This document shows, piece by piece, positions 34,204 to 43,553 of a stretch of 64,000 bases of DNA. A program made the position numbers and the translations under genes. The stretch comes from CAYZTY01 sp964444665 (lineage in GTDB: Bacteria; Planctomycetota; Phycisphaerae; Sedimentisphaerales; CAYZTY01). Position 1 is the first letter of the stretch. Every line of letters begins with the position of its first letter. The DNA lies in the NCBI GenBank assembly GCA_964444665.1, contig CAYUIE010000017.1, positions 1 through 64,000 on the forward strand, written 5' to 3'. The notes beneath the pieces were generated by a model. The model ran no database searches. It was not told the DNA's origin and was given only the letters and a program-made list of their open reading frames with translations.

Positions 34204-34789
34204 GAGTTTAAGTCGAATTTAATGGCATAATTCTTGTCTTTATCTACAGCAGACCTAAAAAAATACATTCCTTTTAGTCAAAGAAAGATAAGTACTCCTG
34301 TTAAAAATCTGTACCCATCTCTTTATCCTCAAACTAAATCTTTAATTCTTGTTAGCCTGCAAAACCGCTTCATTCCATACAATCCACAAAATCCGCTTTT
34401 TACCGGCCGATAATATCTGAACTGAGGAAAAATTAATTTATCCAATATTTGTGCACTTTGCTGGAAATGAATAAAGCGTGATTATTGCTTTAAGAAGGGG
34501 CAAAACATCGCCGAAAGACTTACCAGACCTCGATATAAGGAAAGATGATGTGGAAATGTAAAACTACAATGCTGGCCTTAGGTTTATGCAGAAGTTGGTT
34601 TTTTTATGAACGGCATACTAATTACGTAATGGTTCACATTAAGTTTTTAAAGTTCTTCAAAGTTGGTATTTTGGAACACGAAGTCAAAGTTATAAGTGGG
34701 AGATAACCAGTATAGTCGCGATAAGCTGTCATATAAATGTGTATGAATTTGAATATGAGAAAACAACATTTTAATTAGGAGTAAACATT
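34204..34789. other. Leader region of the TonB-receptor/sensory locus
   Basis: 586 bp without a convincing gene. It presumably contains the promoter of the 34790 gene. The only clear element is AGGAG seven bases before its ATG. I see no strong -35/-10 pair and no recognisable riboswitch. Confidence 0.4.
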
Positions 34790-37165
34790 ATGGCGGTCAT
34801 AGGAAAAAAGCAGTTGGCACAAAAATTATTATTTGGGTGTATGTTCCTGTTTGTCTTTTCTCCTAACGTACAACTATTTGCACTACAGCAGGATGTAAAC
34901 GAGCAGGAGGATTTGTTTGATAAGTCTATCGAGGAGTTGATGGAGATAGAAGTTGTCTCAACCGCAACTTTGACGAAGACTAAGCCACGTCTTGTTCCAT
35001 CTGCAGTAACAACAATTACACAAGAAGACATTTGGTCCTCTGGGGCTCGCAGTTTATATGAGCTGCTTGATATTTACGTACCTAACCTGCTATGGATGCG
35101 ACACCACTGGGAACCTGATGTTATGGGATTACGCGGGATTCTCGCCGACAGAAATGACAAGTTTCTACTGCTTGTTAATGGACGTGTGATGAACGAGCGC
35201 ACCCACTTCGGAGCAGTAAGCGAGCTGGACCTGGTTATGCTCAGTGACATTCATCACATTGACATCGTGCGAGGCCCCGGCTCTGCTTTGTATGGTCCCG
35301 GCGCCGTCTCGATGGTGATTAATATTGTGACACATAGCGCCAAGACATTCGAAGGTTCGGAAATAATAACACGTCTTGGTGTCGTTGAGGAATTCTACTC
35401 AACAGAGGTAAAGCACGGGCAGAAACTGGATGATGGCACGGATCTGTTCGTGTATGCCGGTATAGGTAAATATGTCGGTGCAAGCAAGTATGATGCGCCT
35501 CAGATTTACCCGTTTACTTTCCCTACTGTTTCGGACTATAGTTGGGGCCCCCCTCCTCCATTAGCAGAGCAGGGACCACCGGTTGGCGGCCTGCCGGGTG
35601 ACGGCATTACCGAAGGTGCCCCTGTAACGCATATTCCTTTAGCCCGTGATGGAGGCAGTGCCAGAAACCGGCCGCCCCTGAAGTTTTACGTCCAGATACA
35701 GAAAGATAACTGGGATATCTGGGCACGTTATACTCGCGGCGGCAAAAAATTCGTCTGGTCCACCGGCTCTTTGGCTCGACACCCCTGGGGATGGGCCGAC
35801 TGGAATAGTGTGTGGGGTTGGCACTCGAATACTCAAACGGTATCGAATCTACCTGTGAATAGTCCTTTTTATGGTTACCAACAGTTGACAGGCTATGTTG
35901 GCTATAAACAGGAAATTGATGAAAATCTCAACGTTGATTACTCATTCTCCTATGACATGTTCGACTTTGAGCGATTCGCAGACAACAGGGTAACTCATGC
36001 CTATCGTGAAGACGAGTACCAAGGTAAGGCACTGTTGAGATGGCAACGTACTGAAAACCAAAAGATTGCCTTGGGCGCCGAGATATCACACCTGGAGCTT
36101 GGAATGAAGAGCCCCGGTTGGCCTGAGATAGACCCGAATACCTGGCGATTCACAGAGAATAGAAATATGAGGATGCCGCGCTGGTCAACCAATCTCTATT
36201 CATTGTTAGGTGAATTTCAGTGGAACATGAACGATAAATGGACCACCTTCATTGGTGCCCGACTTGACGACCATACATATACCGATGTGATGTTCTCTCC
36301 ACGTGCGGCATTAGTTCACACCCCCACTGATAAGGACACATTGAAGCTTATGTGGTCACGGTCGGTACGGGCAAACTTTGAGGAGGAAATGGTAGCCCAG
36401 AAATTATTTAGTGACAAAAACAAAAGTGATCCTGAAGTTCTTGATAGCATAGAACTTCGCTATGAGCGACAGCACAGTAAAAACCTCGACTTCGCCGCAT
36501 CAGCATACATTCACTACAATCTGCAAGCGATTGTATGGAGCGAAACTACTTCTTCGAGTACTCTCGCCGGGGCACAAAGAGAATACGGCTTCGAGCTTGA
36601 AGCCGCTTACCATAATGATAAAACCCGCTTCGCTATATCACACGGGTTTACAAAACTTTATGACTTTTACCTCGCATCGGGCCAGGATACGTATATCACC
36701 GGTGACCCATACGGCTACGGAGATGACCTGACTAACTGGTCAAATAACATCACCAAGTTAACGGCTCAACATAAACTCGATGACAAATGGACCTTCGATG
36801 CATCGCTGCGAGTCTACTGGGGATTCTGGGGTATGAAGGATTATGACGAGTACTATCCTTTCACAAGCGCTGGTGCAGCCGACTCCGGTGTAGGGACAAC
36901 TTACAATGATGGAACTACACCCTACCCCACTCACCACCCAGTCATTGCAGATGGTTGGAAGAGAGCATACCGTGGCAGTTACTTCCTGGATCTCGGTCTG
37001 CAATATAAGCCCAGCAAAGACATGACAATTAATATAACCGGTTATAATTTACTTGGTGTTTTCAACAAGGACTTTAACAAACGTAACTATGTAGAGACAA
37101 AAGGTTCCGGTGATTTCCGCAGTCACGCGCCGGCTGTCGGAATCTCGTTGCTTTACAAATTCTAA
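34790..37165 (+). CDS. TonB-dependent outer-membrane receptor
   Basis: 791 residues. The signal peptide (LLFGCMFLFVFSPNVQLFA) is followed by a plug domain: SIEELMEIEVVSTATLTKTKP is TonB-box/plug-entry-like, VPSAVTTITQEDIWSSGARSL, then VRGPGSALYGPGAVSMVINIVT. A beta-barrel follows, ending in the aromatic C-terminal strand AVGISLLYKF. The plug motif IDIVRGPGSALYGPGA is diagnostic of the family. The region around 235-300 is Pro-rich and loop-like. It opens a plus-strand locus followed by yfiR-like and histidine kinase genes. Such receptor-YfiR-kinase clusters suggest that outer-membrane ligand uptake is tied to signalling. The ligand is not evident; short-peptide, colicin-type or siderophore ligands are possible. 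Confidence 0.9.
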   Translation: MAVIGKKQLAQKLLFGCMFLFVFSPNVQLFALQQDVNEQEDLFDKSIEELMEIEVVSTATLTKTKPRLVPSAVTTITQEDIWSSGARSLYELLDIYVPNLLWMRHHWEPDVMGLRGILADRNDKFLLLVNGRVMNERTHFGAVSELDLVMLSDIHHIDIVRGPGSALYGPGAVSMVINIVTHSAKTFEGSEIITRLGVVEEFYSTEVKHGQKLDDGTDLFVYAGIGKYVGASKYDAPQIYPFTFPTVSDYSWGPPPPLAEQGPPVGGLPGDGITEGAPVTHIPLARDGGSARNRPPLKFYVQIQKDNWDIWARYTRGGKKFVWSTGSLARHPWGWADWNSVWGWHSNTQTVSNLPVNSPFYGYQQLTGYVGYKQEIDENLNVDYSFSYDMFDFERFADNRVTHAYREDEYQGKALLRWQRTENQKIALGAEISHLELGMKSPGWPEIDPNTWRFTENRNMRMPRWSTNLYSLLGEFQWNMNDKWTTFIGARLDDHTYTDVMFSPRAALVHTPTDKDTLKLMWSRSVRANFEEEMVAQKLFSDKNKSDPEVLDSIELRYERQHSKNLDFAASAYIHYNLQAIVWSETTSSSTLAGAQREYGFELEAAYHNDKTRFAISHGFTKLYDFYLASGQDTYITGDPYGYGDDLTNWSNNITKLTAQHKLDDKWTFDASLRVYWGFWGMKDYDEYYPFTSAGAADSGVGTTYNDGTTPYPTHHPVIADGWKRAYRGSYFLDLGLQYKPSKDMTINITGYNLLGVFNKDFNKRNYVETKGSGDFRSHAPAVGISLLYKF

Positions 37166-37378
37166 AAAATAACCTTATTGACGCTCGAAAATTTATGGAA
37201 CAGATGCAATGCCGCTTTTGAATAAGCAAGAGTCCGGAACATTCTGTAAAAACGATTGAATTCTTGCGTTTTTTTCACGAAGGGGGCAGGTTTGGCAAGA
37301 ATGATATCTGCACAATAATGTTCCATTTCCTATTCAGGGGTCGGCAAAAATATAAAGGAAGTTAGCAAGTATAAAAGA

Positions 37379-38056
37379 ATGAGAATCAAAGCTTACAAAT
37401 TGACAGTGTTAGCTTTGGTCTTAATCACTGCAGTGGTTTCACCAAAAGTCTGTACAGCATCCACAAAAAGCAGTGAATATCAGGTCAAAGCCGCGTTTTT
37501 ATACAACTTTATCAAGTTTGTTGACTGGCCCCAAAAAAAAGCTGCTAACAATAATGAGTCATTCACCATAGGTATAATCGGCAAGGATCCATTTGGTGAA
37601 GCGTTTACACCTATCAAAGGCAAAAAAATTAAAAATAGAAATGTTATTGTAAAGCAGTTTGACACTTTCGAAGAGCTTAAAAAATCCAGCAAGGGGGATA
37701 AATCCAAACTAAATGAAAAGATTCAGGCAATTAAAAAATGTCATTTGCTGTTTATTTGTACTTCGGAAAAGAAAAACCTTAAGGAAATCATAAATTTAGT
37801 CAAAGAAGACGGTGTGTTAACAGTTGGCGAGATGCCTAATTTTATCGAATCCGGAGGAATCACCAATTTCCTGTTGGAGGATAAAAAAGTTCGTTTTGAA
37901 ATTAACGTGACAGCCGCCAAGCGTGCCGGACTTAAAATACGCTCTCAACTCTTACGTATGGCAAAAAGACTAATCGATAATAACGATCTTAGCAAAAACA
38001 TTAAAAACATAAAAAAACAATATGCCCTTTATACAAAACTTGACAATAAAACATAA
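37379..38056 (+). CDS. YfiR family periplasmic regulator (DUF4154)
   Basis: 225 residues with a signal peptide (LTVLALVLITAVVSPKVCTA). It has the family hallmark EYQVKAAFLYNFIKFVDWP at about 38-56, then IGIIGKDPFG and a later CHLLFICTSEKK and GVLTVGEMPNF. In Pseudomonas and E. coli, YfiR is a periplasmic repressor that binds the periplasmic domain of the diguanylate cyclase YfiN. Here its 3' end overlaps by 35 bp a kinase whose N terminus looks like the YfiN sensor domain, so it probably controls that kinase. 213 bp separate it from the TonB receptor gene. Confidence 0.88.
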   Translation: MRIKAYKLTVLALVLITAVVSPKVCTASTKSSEYQVKAAFLYNFIKFVDWPQKKAANNNESFTIGIIGKDPFGEAFTPIKGKKIKNRNVIVKQFDTFEELKKSSKGDKSKLNEKIQAIKKCHLLFICTSEKKNLKEIINLVKEDGVLTVGEMPNFIESGGITNFLLEDKKVRFEINVTAAKRAGLKIRSQLLRMAKRLIDNNDLSKNIKNIKKQYALYTKLDNKT

Positions 38057-39962
38057 GCTGATATTGATTATCATGCTTACGTGCATAGCGGCACTGCTGT
38101 TAACAGGCACCGCATTTATTGTATGGGAGTGGGGCAGCCTTCGCCAAGCCTTAGTGCAAAATCTCTCAACACAAGCAGCAATGATAGCGGATAACTGCAA
38201 GGCGGCTCTTGTTTTCAAAGATGTCGAGGACACCAAGGGAACGCTAAGAGCCCTTCATGTGGAACCTTCAATTGTTTTTGGCGGCGTTTATACCAGCAAG
38301 GGAAAGTATTTCGCAGGTTATTATCGTGATCGCGCGGATGTGAATCTCCATCCTTCTCAGCTAAAAAATTCCGGTTACTACTTCGAGAATGACTACCTGA
38401 CTGTATTCAAACCTATTATTCTTGATGCGGAAATAATCGGTACGGTCTGTCTGCGGTCGGATTTGCGTCCTATGTACGTAATGCTCAACCGCAATGCTGG
38501 AATTATGTTTGCCGTTATTTTGATTGTCTCTTTGATTATCAGTTTTGTGTCGTTACGACTTCAGAGGATTATTTCAGGGCCAATTCTTAGCTTGGCTGAG
38601 GTCACAAAAGACGTTTCAGAAAAAAAGGACTATTCTACTCGAGCTATAAAGTACAGTAATGATGAGGTGGGTTTGCTTATCGATGCATTCAATGAAATGT
38701 TGGAGCAGATCCAGCGTCGAGACATAGAATTAGTCGAGGCTAAGGAAAAGCTTGAAGTGAGAGTAGAGGAACGTACTGCAGAGCTGACTACCGCCAATAA
38801 ACAACTAACACAGGAAATCGCGGTACGTAAAGAAGCCGAAGAGCAGTTGCGTAAAACCGAAGAAAAATACAGAACACAGTTCGAAGGAGCATTGGATGCC
38901 ATTTTCGTAGCTGATGCCGAAACAGGCGTAATAGTTGACTGTAATCCCGCCGCAACAAAATTAGTTTGCCGGGACAAGTCGGAACTAATTGGTAAACACC
39001 AGCGGATTATCCATCCCACGGGAAATATCGAAGGAGGATTTAGTAAAACCTTCAAACAACATCTCAATATAAAAATTGGCCAGAGTCTGGAAACACAGAT
39101 TATTACTAAAAACGGAGAGTTAAGAGACGTTGCAATAAAGGCCACTTTACTCGAAATTGCCGGCAAAAAAATCCTGCAAGGTATATTCCGGGATGTCACC
39201 GAAAGTAAAAACGCGGAACGGCGACAGGTACAACTGCTTAGACAACTGGAAAAAACAAATCAAGAACTGAAGGACTTTGCATACATAGTCTCACATGATT
39301 TGAAAGCCCCCCTTAGAGGGATTCATACTTTGGCTAACTGGATATCAACCGACTACGGAGACAAGTTTGATGAGGACGGTAAAGAACAACTATCTCTGCT
39401 CTCATGCCGAGTGGACAGAATGCATAACTTGATTGATGGAATCTTGCAGTACTCCCGAGTTGGACACGTCCGAGAAGAAAAAACTCAGATAAATCTGAAT
39501 GAGCTTGTGCCAACTATTATTGATATGCTCGCGCCGCCCGAAAACATCACCATTACCGTTGAAAATGAATTGCCTGTGATTGAGTTTGAAGAGACACGGA
39601 TTATTCAAGTATTCCAAAATCTACTCAGCAATGCCATCAAATACATGAACAACCCGGAAGGCAGGATAGAAATAAGCTGTGTTGAGGATGATAACTTCTG
39701 GAAATTCAGTGTTACTGATAACGGACCAGGGATCGAAGAAAGGTATTTCGAAAGAATTTTCCAAATGTTCCAGACACTCTCAGCACGCGATGAATTTGAA
39801 AGCACTGGTGTTGGCCTTACCCTAGTAAAGAAAATTATTGAGCTATATAACGGCAAGATATGGGTGGAATCAAAAGTGGGCACTGGAAGTACATTCTTCT
39901 TTACGCTGCCAAAGCAAAAAACGGGGATTAAAGATACAGCACTGGAACCCAATATTGCTTAA
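38022..39962 (+). CDS. Sensor histidine kinase: CHASE8-like, HAMP, PAS, HisKA, HATPase
   Basis: 646 residues. TM1 lies at about 12-34. A periplasmic domain of about 110 residues (AAMIADNCKAALVFKD, then GGVYTSKGKYFAGY) resembles the CHASE8 sensor of YfiN/DgcN. TM2 is at about 155-177, HAMP about 180-235, then a coiled coil and a PAS domain about 285-395. The H-box is IVSHDLKAPLRGI (His near 425), the N-box LLSNAIKYM, the G1 box DNGPGI and the G2 box GVGLTLVKKI. In YfiN the same periplasmic input drives a GGDEF domain; here it drives a kinase. It overlaps yfiR by 35 bp. No receiver is attached, so phosphate probably passes to the Rcp1-like regulator at 46872 or one elsewhere. Confidence 0.9.
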   Translation: MPFIQNLTIKHKLILIIMLTCIAALLLTGTAFIVWEWGSLRQALVQNLSTQAAMIADNCKAALVFKDVEDTKGTLRALHVEPSIVFGGVYTSKGKYFAGYYRDRADVNLHPSQLKNSGYYFENDYLTVFKPIILDAEIIGTVCLRSDLRPMYVMLNRNAGIMFAVILIVSLIISFVSLRLQRIISGPILSLAEVTKDVSEKKDYSTRAIKYSNDEVGLLIDAFNEMLEQIQRRDIELVEAKEKLEVRVEERTAELTTANKQLTQEIAVRKEAEEQLRKTEEKYRTQFEGALDAIFVADAETGVIVDCNPAATKLVCRDKSELIGKHQRIIHPTGNIEGGFSKTFKQHLNIKIGQSLETQIITKNGELRDVAIKATLLEIAGKKILQGIFRDVTESKNAERRQVQLLRQLEKTNQELKDFAYIVSHDLKAPLRGIHTLANWISTDYGDKFDEDGKEQLSLLSCRVDRMHNLIDGILQYSRVGHVREEKTQINLNELVPTIIDMLAPPENITITVENELPVIEFEETRIIQVFQNLLSNAIKYMNNPEGRIEISCVEDDNFWKFSVTDNGPGIEERYFERIFQMFQTLSARDEFESTGVGLTLVKKIIELYNGKIWVESKVGTGSTFFFTLPKQKTGIKDTALEPNIA

Positions 39963-40052
39963 TGAAGATGAAACCGTAAACACAATGATGACAAGAACAA
40001 CGTTAATAACTTAGAAGGTAACACACTACAGTCCAATTAAGGGGTAATAATT

Positions 40053-40943
40053 ATGTTAACGCAAAAACTTGTAACTCAATTATTTGTAATTTTGTTAGTA
40101 ATCGCTGGTACTTGTCAAGGCCAGGATTTACAAACAACTGCGACATCGGCCAGCCAGGAAACCGCACCCTCTGTCAAGTATATGGAGTATGGTTTTGACG
40201 TACTGGACTTCGTCCGGGGCATAAAGGAGAAAATAGACATCGAGTTGAGCACTACGGTTAATAGCAAACATATATGGAATGGTATTGACGCATTCGACGA
40301 CCATGGAGTCATTATCCCTTCGGTGAAAATGACTTTCGGCGACTCGGGCCTTAGCGGAATGATTATGGAGTCCTATCCATTATCGAGCGGCTTAGAAAAT
40401 TCGGTTCAGCGTAATTTTGCGCTTTTCTATACGGGAGCCATTTTGCAAGATACCAGTTGGGCTACGAACTATGTCTTAAACTGGTGGTATTACGGCCTGC
40501 CGAATATTTCAGATGGAAAGAGTGATTCTCAGGAATTCGGTTCAACACTATTTTGGCCGGGGCTTATTCCTGTAAGTTACGGTTCCCTTACACCGAGTTA
40601 TTACCTTAGCTATATATGGGCCAGTAGAAGTAATTCCAACATCAAAGAATGCGAAGGTTTCATTCATGTCTTAGGTCTCAATTATGATTTTGATATACCT
40701 AACTTCTGGCCCGACGGCACAAAACAGTCTTTCAGGCTACATGGAGACTTTACCTACAACGATGGCTTTGCTGCCAGCGCCATAGAGCACGAATGGTCCC
40801 ATCTCACACTTGCAATAAACACAAAAATCACAAAAGAAAATTGGACTATAACGCCATCGCTGAACTATCAGATATCAATGGAGGATTCAGTTAACCCCGA
40901 AAACGAATTTTGGTGCGGCATAAACGCCACCTATAAATTCTAA
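40053..40943 (+). CDS. Predicted outer-membrane beta-barrel protein
   Basis: 296 residues with a signal peptide (LVTQLFVILLVIAGTCQG). Alternating polar/aromatic strands (TNYVLNWWYYGLP, YYLSYIWASRSN, FRLHGDFTYND, WTITPSLNYQIS) follow, and the C-terminal strand FWCGINATYKF ends in Phe as barrel proteins do. AAGGGG precedes the ATG. The next gene, a periplasmic binding protein, starts 16 bp later, so they are co-transcribed. A channel or lipid-anchored barrel supplying ligand to the binding proteins is plausible. No specific family recognised. Confidence 0.7.
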   Translation: MLTQKLVTQLFVILLVIAGTCQGQDLQTTATSASQETAPSVKYMEYGFDVLDFVRGIKEKIDIELSTTVNSKHIWNGIDAFDDHGVIIPSVKMTFGDSGLSGMIMESYPLSSGLENSVQRNFALFYTGAILQDTSWATNYVLNWWYYGLPNISDGKSDSQEFGSTLFWPGLIPVSYGSLTPSYYLSYIWASRSNSNIKECEGFIHVLGLNYDFDIPNFWPDGTKQSFRLHGDFTYNDGFAASAIEHEWSHLTLAINTKITKENWTITPSLNYQISMEDSVNPENEFWCGINATYKF

Positions 40944-40959
40944 TAAAAGGAAATTAATT

Positions 40960-42186
40960 ATGGCGAAAAGAACAACAAATAAAGCCCTTTGGCTATTGTT
41001 CCTTTGCCTTGTATGCGTAACTATTTGGGGCAATCAGTCTGCGTTAGCAGTAACCCCAAAAAAAGAAATCCTCATCGGCGCACATCTTCCCCTTAGTGGG
41101 GTCAGCTGCTTGGTTGGAGCAGAGCAAAAGTGGGCTTATGATAAAGCTGTAAAGGATATTAATAAAGCCGGTGGCATTTATGTAAAACAATACCGCAGGA
41201 AGCTTCCAGTGCATCTGGTCGTAATAGATGATGAATCAAATCCTATTAAGGCGGCTGAGGCTGTTGAGCAACTGATTACGCAAAAAAAAGTCGACCTTCT
41301 TTTAAGCGGCCAGGTGGGGGCATTGGGTGTCATTCCGGGAATGATTACGGCGGAAAAATATCAGAAATACTATCACGGCACGGTCATCTGGGTTCCTGAT
41401 TTCCTGGAGCATAACTTCAAATGGTGTACCATGTACTTCTTTGATGTTGTCCAGGGCGCTGCTACACCATTTGAGACCTTGAATTCTCTACCCGAAAACC
41501 TTCGTCCCCAAAAAACAGCTCTCTTCTTAGAAGACAGCACTGACGGCAAACCAGTTGGCGACCTCTGGACAGCTCTTGCCGAAAAGTATGGATATAAAAT
41601 CGTACTGCGAGAATCTATACCCATAGGGACTGAGGACCTCTCAAACCAGATTATCAAAGCCAAGTCAATCGGGGTGGACGCTATCCTTATGTTTTCCAGC
41701 GTCCCGGAAACCGTAACACTTGTGCGTCAAATGAAGAAAATGAATTTCAATGTAAAATTCTTTTACGGGATGAAAGGCACCTGGGCAACAGAATTCTATG
41801 AGTCTCTGGGAATAGATTCTGACTATATCCTTTGTGATGGTTTCTGGTCTATGGATTACCCATTTCCAGGTGCTAAAAAATTAGGAAAGCTGCATTACAA
41901 AGAGTTTAGAAAACATTCCGTTGGTGTTGGTATGTACTATGCCGTTTGCCAGATACTCTGGCAGGCCATTGAGAAGGCCGGGACTTTGGATTCAGCAAAA
42001 GTTCGCCAGGCTGTAATAGAAAACAAATTTAAAACGGTGATGGGTAAAGTAGATTACGATGAAAGAGGGATTGCACTTTTTCCATTAGCTGAATTTCAGT
42101 GGTGGAAGGGAAAGCAGAAGATTATTTATCCCTTTGAGTATTCTAAGTTTAAAATCAAGATCGCTCCACCATGGAACAAGCGTTAG
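40960..42186 (+). CDS. Periplasmic ligand-binding protein 1 (Leu/Ile/Val-binding type, Peripla_BP_6)
   Basis: 408 residues: a signal peptide (ALWLLFLCLVCVTIWGNQSALA) and a type I periplasmic binding fold beginning EILIGAHLPLSG, with LVVIDDESNP, VDLLLSGQVGALG, IGVDAILMFSS and a mature C-terminal end FKIKIAPPWNKR. This family normally serves branched-chain amino acid, amide or urea ABC importers. Neither permease nor ATPase is present, and the gene is followed by two paralogues and then a Cache-type kinase. From about residue 86 to the stop the protein is identical to copy 2; only the N-terminal part differs. AAAGGAA precedes the ATG. Confidence 0.88.
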   Translation: MAKRTTNKALWLLFLCLVCVTIWGNQSALAVTPKKEILIGAHLPLSGVSCLVGAEQKWAYDKAVKDINKAGGIYVKQYRRKLPVHLVVIDDESNPIKAAEAVEQLITQKKVDLLLSGQVGALGVIPGMITAEKYQKYYHGTVIWVPDFLEHNFKWCTMYFFDVVQGAATPFETLNSLPENLRPQKTALFLEDSTDGKPVGDLWTALAEKYGYKIVLRESIPIGTEDLSNQIIKAKSIGVDAILMFSSVPETVTLVRQMKKMNFNVKFFYGMKGTWATEFYESLGIDSDYILCDGFWSMDYPFPGAKKLGKLHYKEFRKHSVGVGMYYAVCQILWQAIEKAGTLDSAKVRQAVIENKFKTVMGKVDYDERGIALFPLAEFQWWKGKQKIIYPFEYSKFKIKIAPPWNKR

Positions 42187-42256
42187 GAAAAATTTATTTC
42201 AATGTGTCTAAACTGAAACTTTTATGAAATAAGGCCCCATATAAAAGGAAGTAACC
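42187..42256 (+). repeat. 70-bp spacer duplicated after binding-protein copies 1 and 2
   Basis: The sequence from the stop codon of copy 1 to the ATG of copy 2 recurs at 43484-43553 between copies 2 and 3, with no difference that I can see. It includes the AAAGGAAG ribosome-binding site. It marks the 1297-bp tandem duplication unit. Confidence 0.85.
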
Positions 42257-43483
42257 ATGGAAGAAAAACCAAAAAACATTTTGCTTCGGTTTTTGTGTCT
42301 TTGCCTTATTCTCTGGATTATAGGAACTACCAAAAGTTCTCTGGCAGAAACAAAAAAAACTGAAATCCTCATAGGCGCACATCTTCCTCTTAGTGGGGTC
42401 AGCTCTCTGGTTGGAGCAGAGCAAAAGTGGGCTTATGATAAAGCTTTAGAGGATATTAACAAAGAAGGCGGCATTTATGTAAAACAATACCGCAGAAAGC
42501 TTCCTGTGCGTCTGGTCGTAATAGATGATGAATCAAATCCTATTAAGGCGGCTGAGGCTGTTGAGCAACTGATTACGCAAAAAAAAGTCGACCTTCTTTT
42601 AAGCGGCCAGGTGGGGGCATTGGGTGTCATTCCGGGAATGATTACGGCGGAAAAATATCAGAAATACTATCACGGCACGGTCATCTGGGTTCCTGATTTC
42701 CTGGAGCATAACTTCAAATGGTGTACCATGTACTTCTTTGATGTTGTCCAGGGCGCTGCTACACCATTTGAGACCTTGAATTCTCTACCCGAAAACCTTC
42801 GTCCCCAAAAAACAGCTCTCTTCTTAGAAGACAGCACTGACGGCAAACCAGTTGGCGACCTCTGGACAGCTCTTGCCGAAAAGTATGGATATAAAATCGT
42901 ACTGCGAGAATCTATACCCATAGGGACTGAGGACCTCTCAAACCAGATTATCAAAGCCAAGTCAATCGGGGTGGACGCTATCCTTATGTTTTCCAGCGTC
43001 CCGGAAACCGTAACACTTGTGCGTCAAATGAAGAAAATGAATTTCAATGTAAAATTCTTTTACGGGATGAAAGGCACCTGGGCAACAGAATTCTATGAGT
43101 CTCTGGGAATAGATTCTGACTATATCCTTTGTGATGGTTTCTGGTCTATGGATTACCCATTTCCAGGTGCTAAAAAATTAGGAAAGCTGCATTACAAAGA
43201 GTTTAGAAAACATTCCGTTGGTGTTGGTATGTACTATGCCGTTTGCCAGATACTCTGGCAGGCCATTGAGAAGGCCGGGACTTTGGATTCAGCAAAAGTT
43301 CGCCAGGCTGTAATAGAAAACAAATTTAAAACGGTGATGGGTAAAGTAGATTACGATGAAAGAGGGATTGCACTTTTTCCATTAGCTGAATTTCAGTGGT
43401 GGAAGGGAAAGCAGAAGATTATTTATCCCTTTGAGTATTCTAAGTTTAAAATCAAGATCGCTCCACCATGGAACAAGCGTTAG
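42257..43483 (+). CDS. Periplasmic ligand-binding protein 2, near-identical duplicate
   Basis: 408 residues. Residues 1-85 (MEEKPKNILLRFLCLCLILW signal region, then ETKKTEILIGAHLPLSG) resemble copy 3. The remaining roughly 320 residues are identical to copy 1 and look identical at the nucleotide level. It is therefore a mosaic of a copy-3-like front and a copy-1-like body, as expected from unequal crossing-over or gene conversion. Same fold as copy 1; the mature binding site should bind the same ligand. The near-perfect identity says the event is recent, or that it is kept uniform by conversion. Confidence 0.88.
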   Translation: MEEKPKNILLRFLCLCLILWIIGTTKSSLAETKKTEILIGAHLPLSGVSSLVGAEQKWAYDKALEDINKEGGIYVKQYRRKLPVRLVVIDDESNPIKAAEAVEQLITQKKVDLLLSGQVGALGVIPGMITAEKYQKYYHGTVIWVPDFLEHNFKWCTMYFFDVVQGAATPFETLNSLPENLRPQKTALFLEDSTDGKPVGDLWTALAEKYGYKIVLRESIPIGTEDLSNQIIKAKSIGVDAILMFSSVPETVTLVRQMKKMNFNVKFFYGMKGTWATEFYESLGIDSDYILCDGFWSMDYPFPGAKKLGKLHYKEFRKHSVGVGMYYAVCQILWQAIEKAGTLDSAKVRQAVIENKFKTVMGKVDYDERGIALFPLAEFQWWKGKQKIIYPFEYSKFKIKIAPPWNKR

Positions 43484-43553
43484 GAAAAATTTATTTCAAT
43501 GTGTCTAAACTGAAACTTTTATGAAATAAGGCCCCATATAAAAGGAAGTAACC

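Noticed and set aside
34480..34560. A GGGGCAAAACATCGCCGAAAG stretch recalling a c-di-GMP-I riboswitch
   Set aside because: The conserved ACGCAAAGCC block and the closing stem are missing, so the likeness is limited to a short run. Not reported as a riboswitch.
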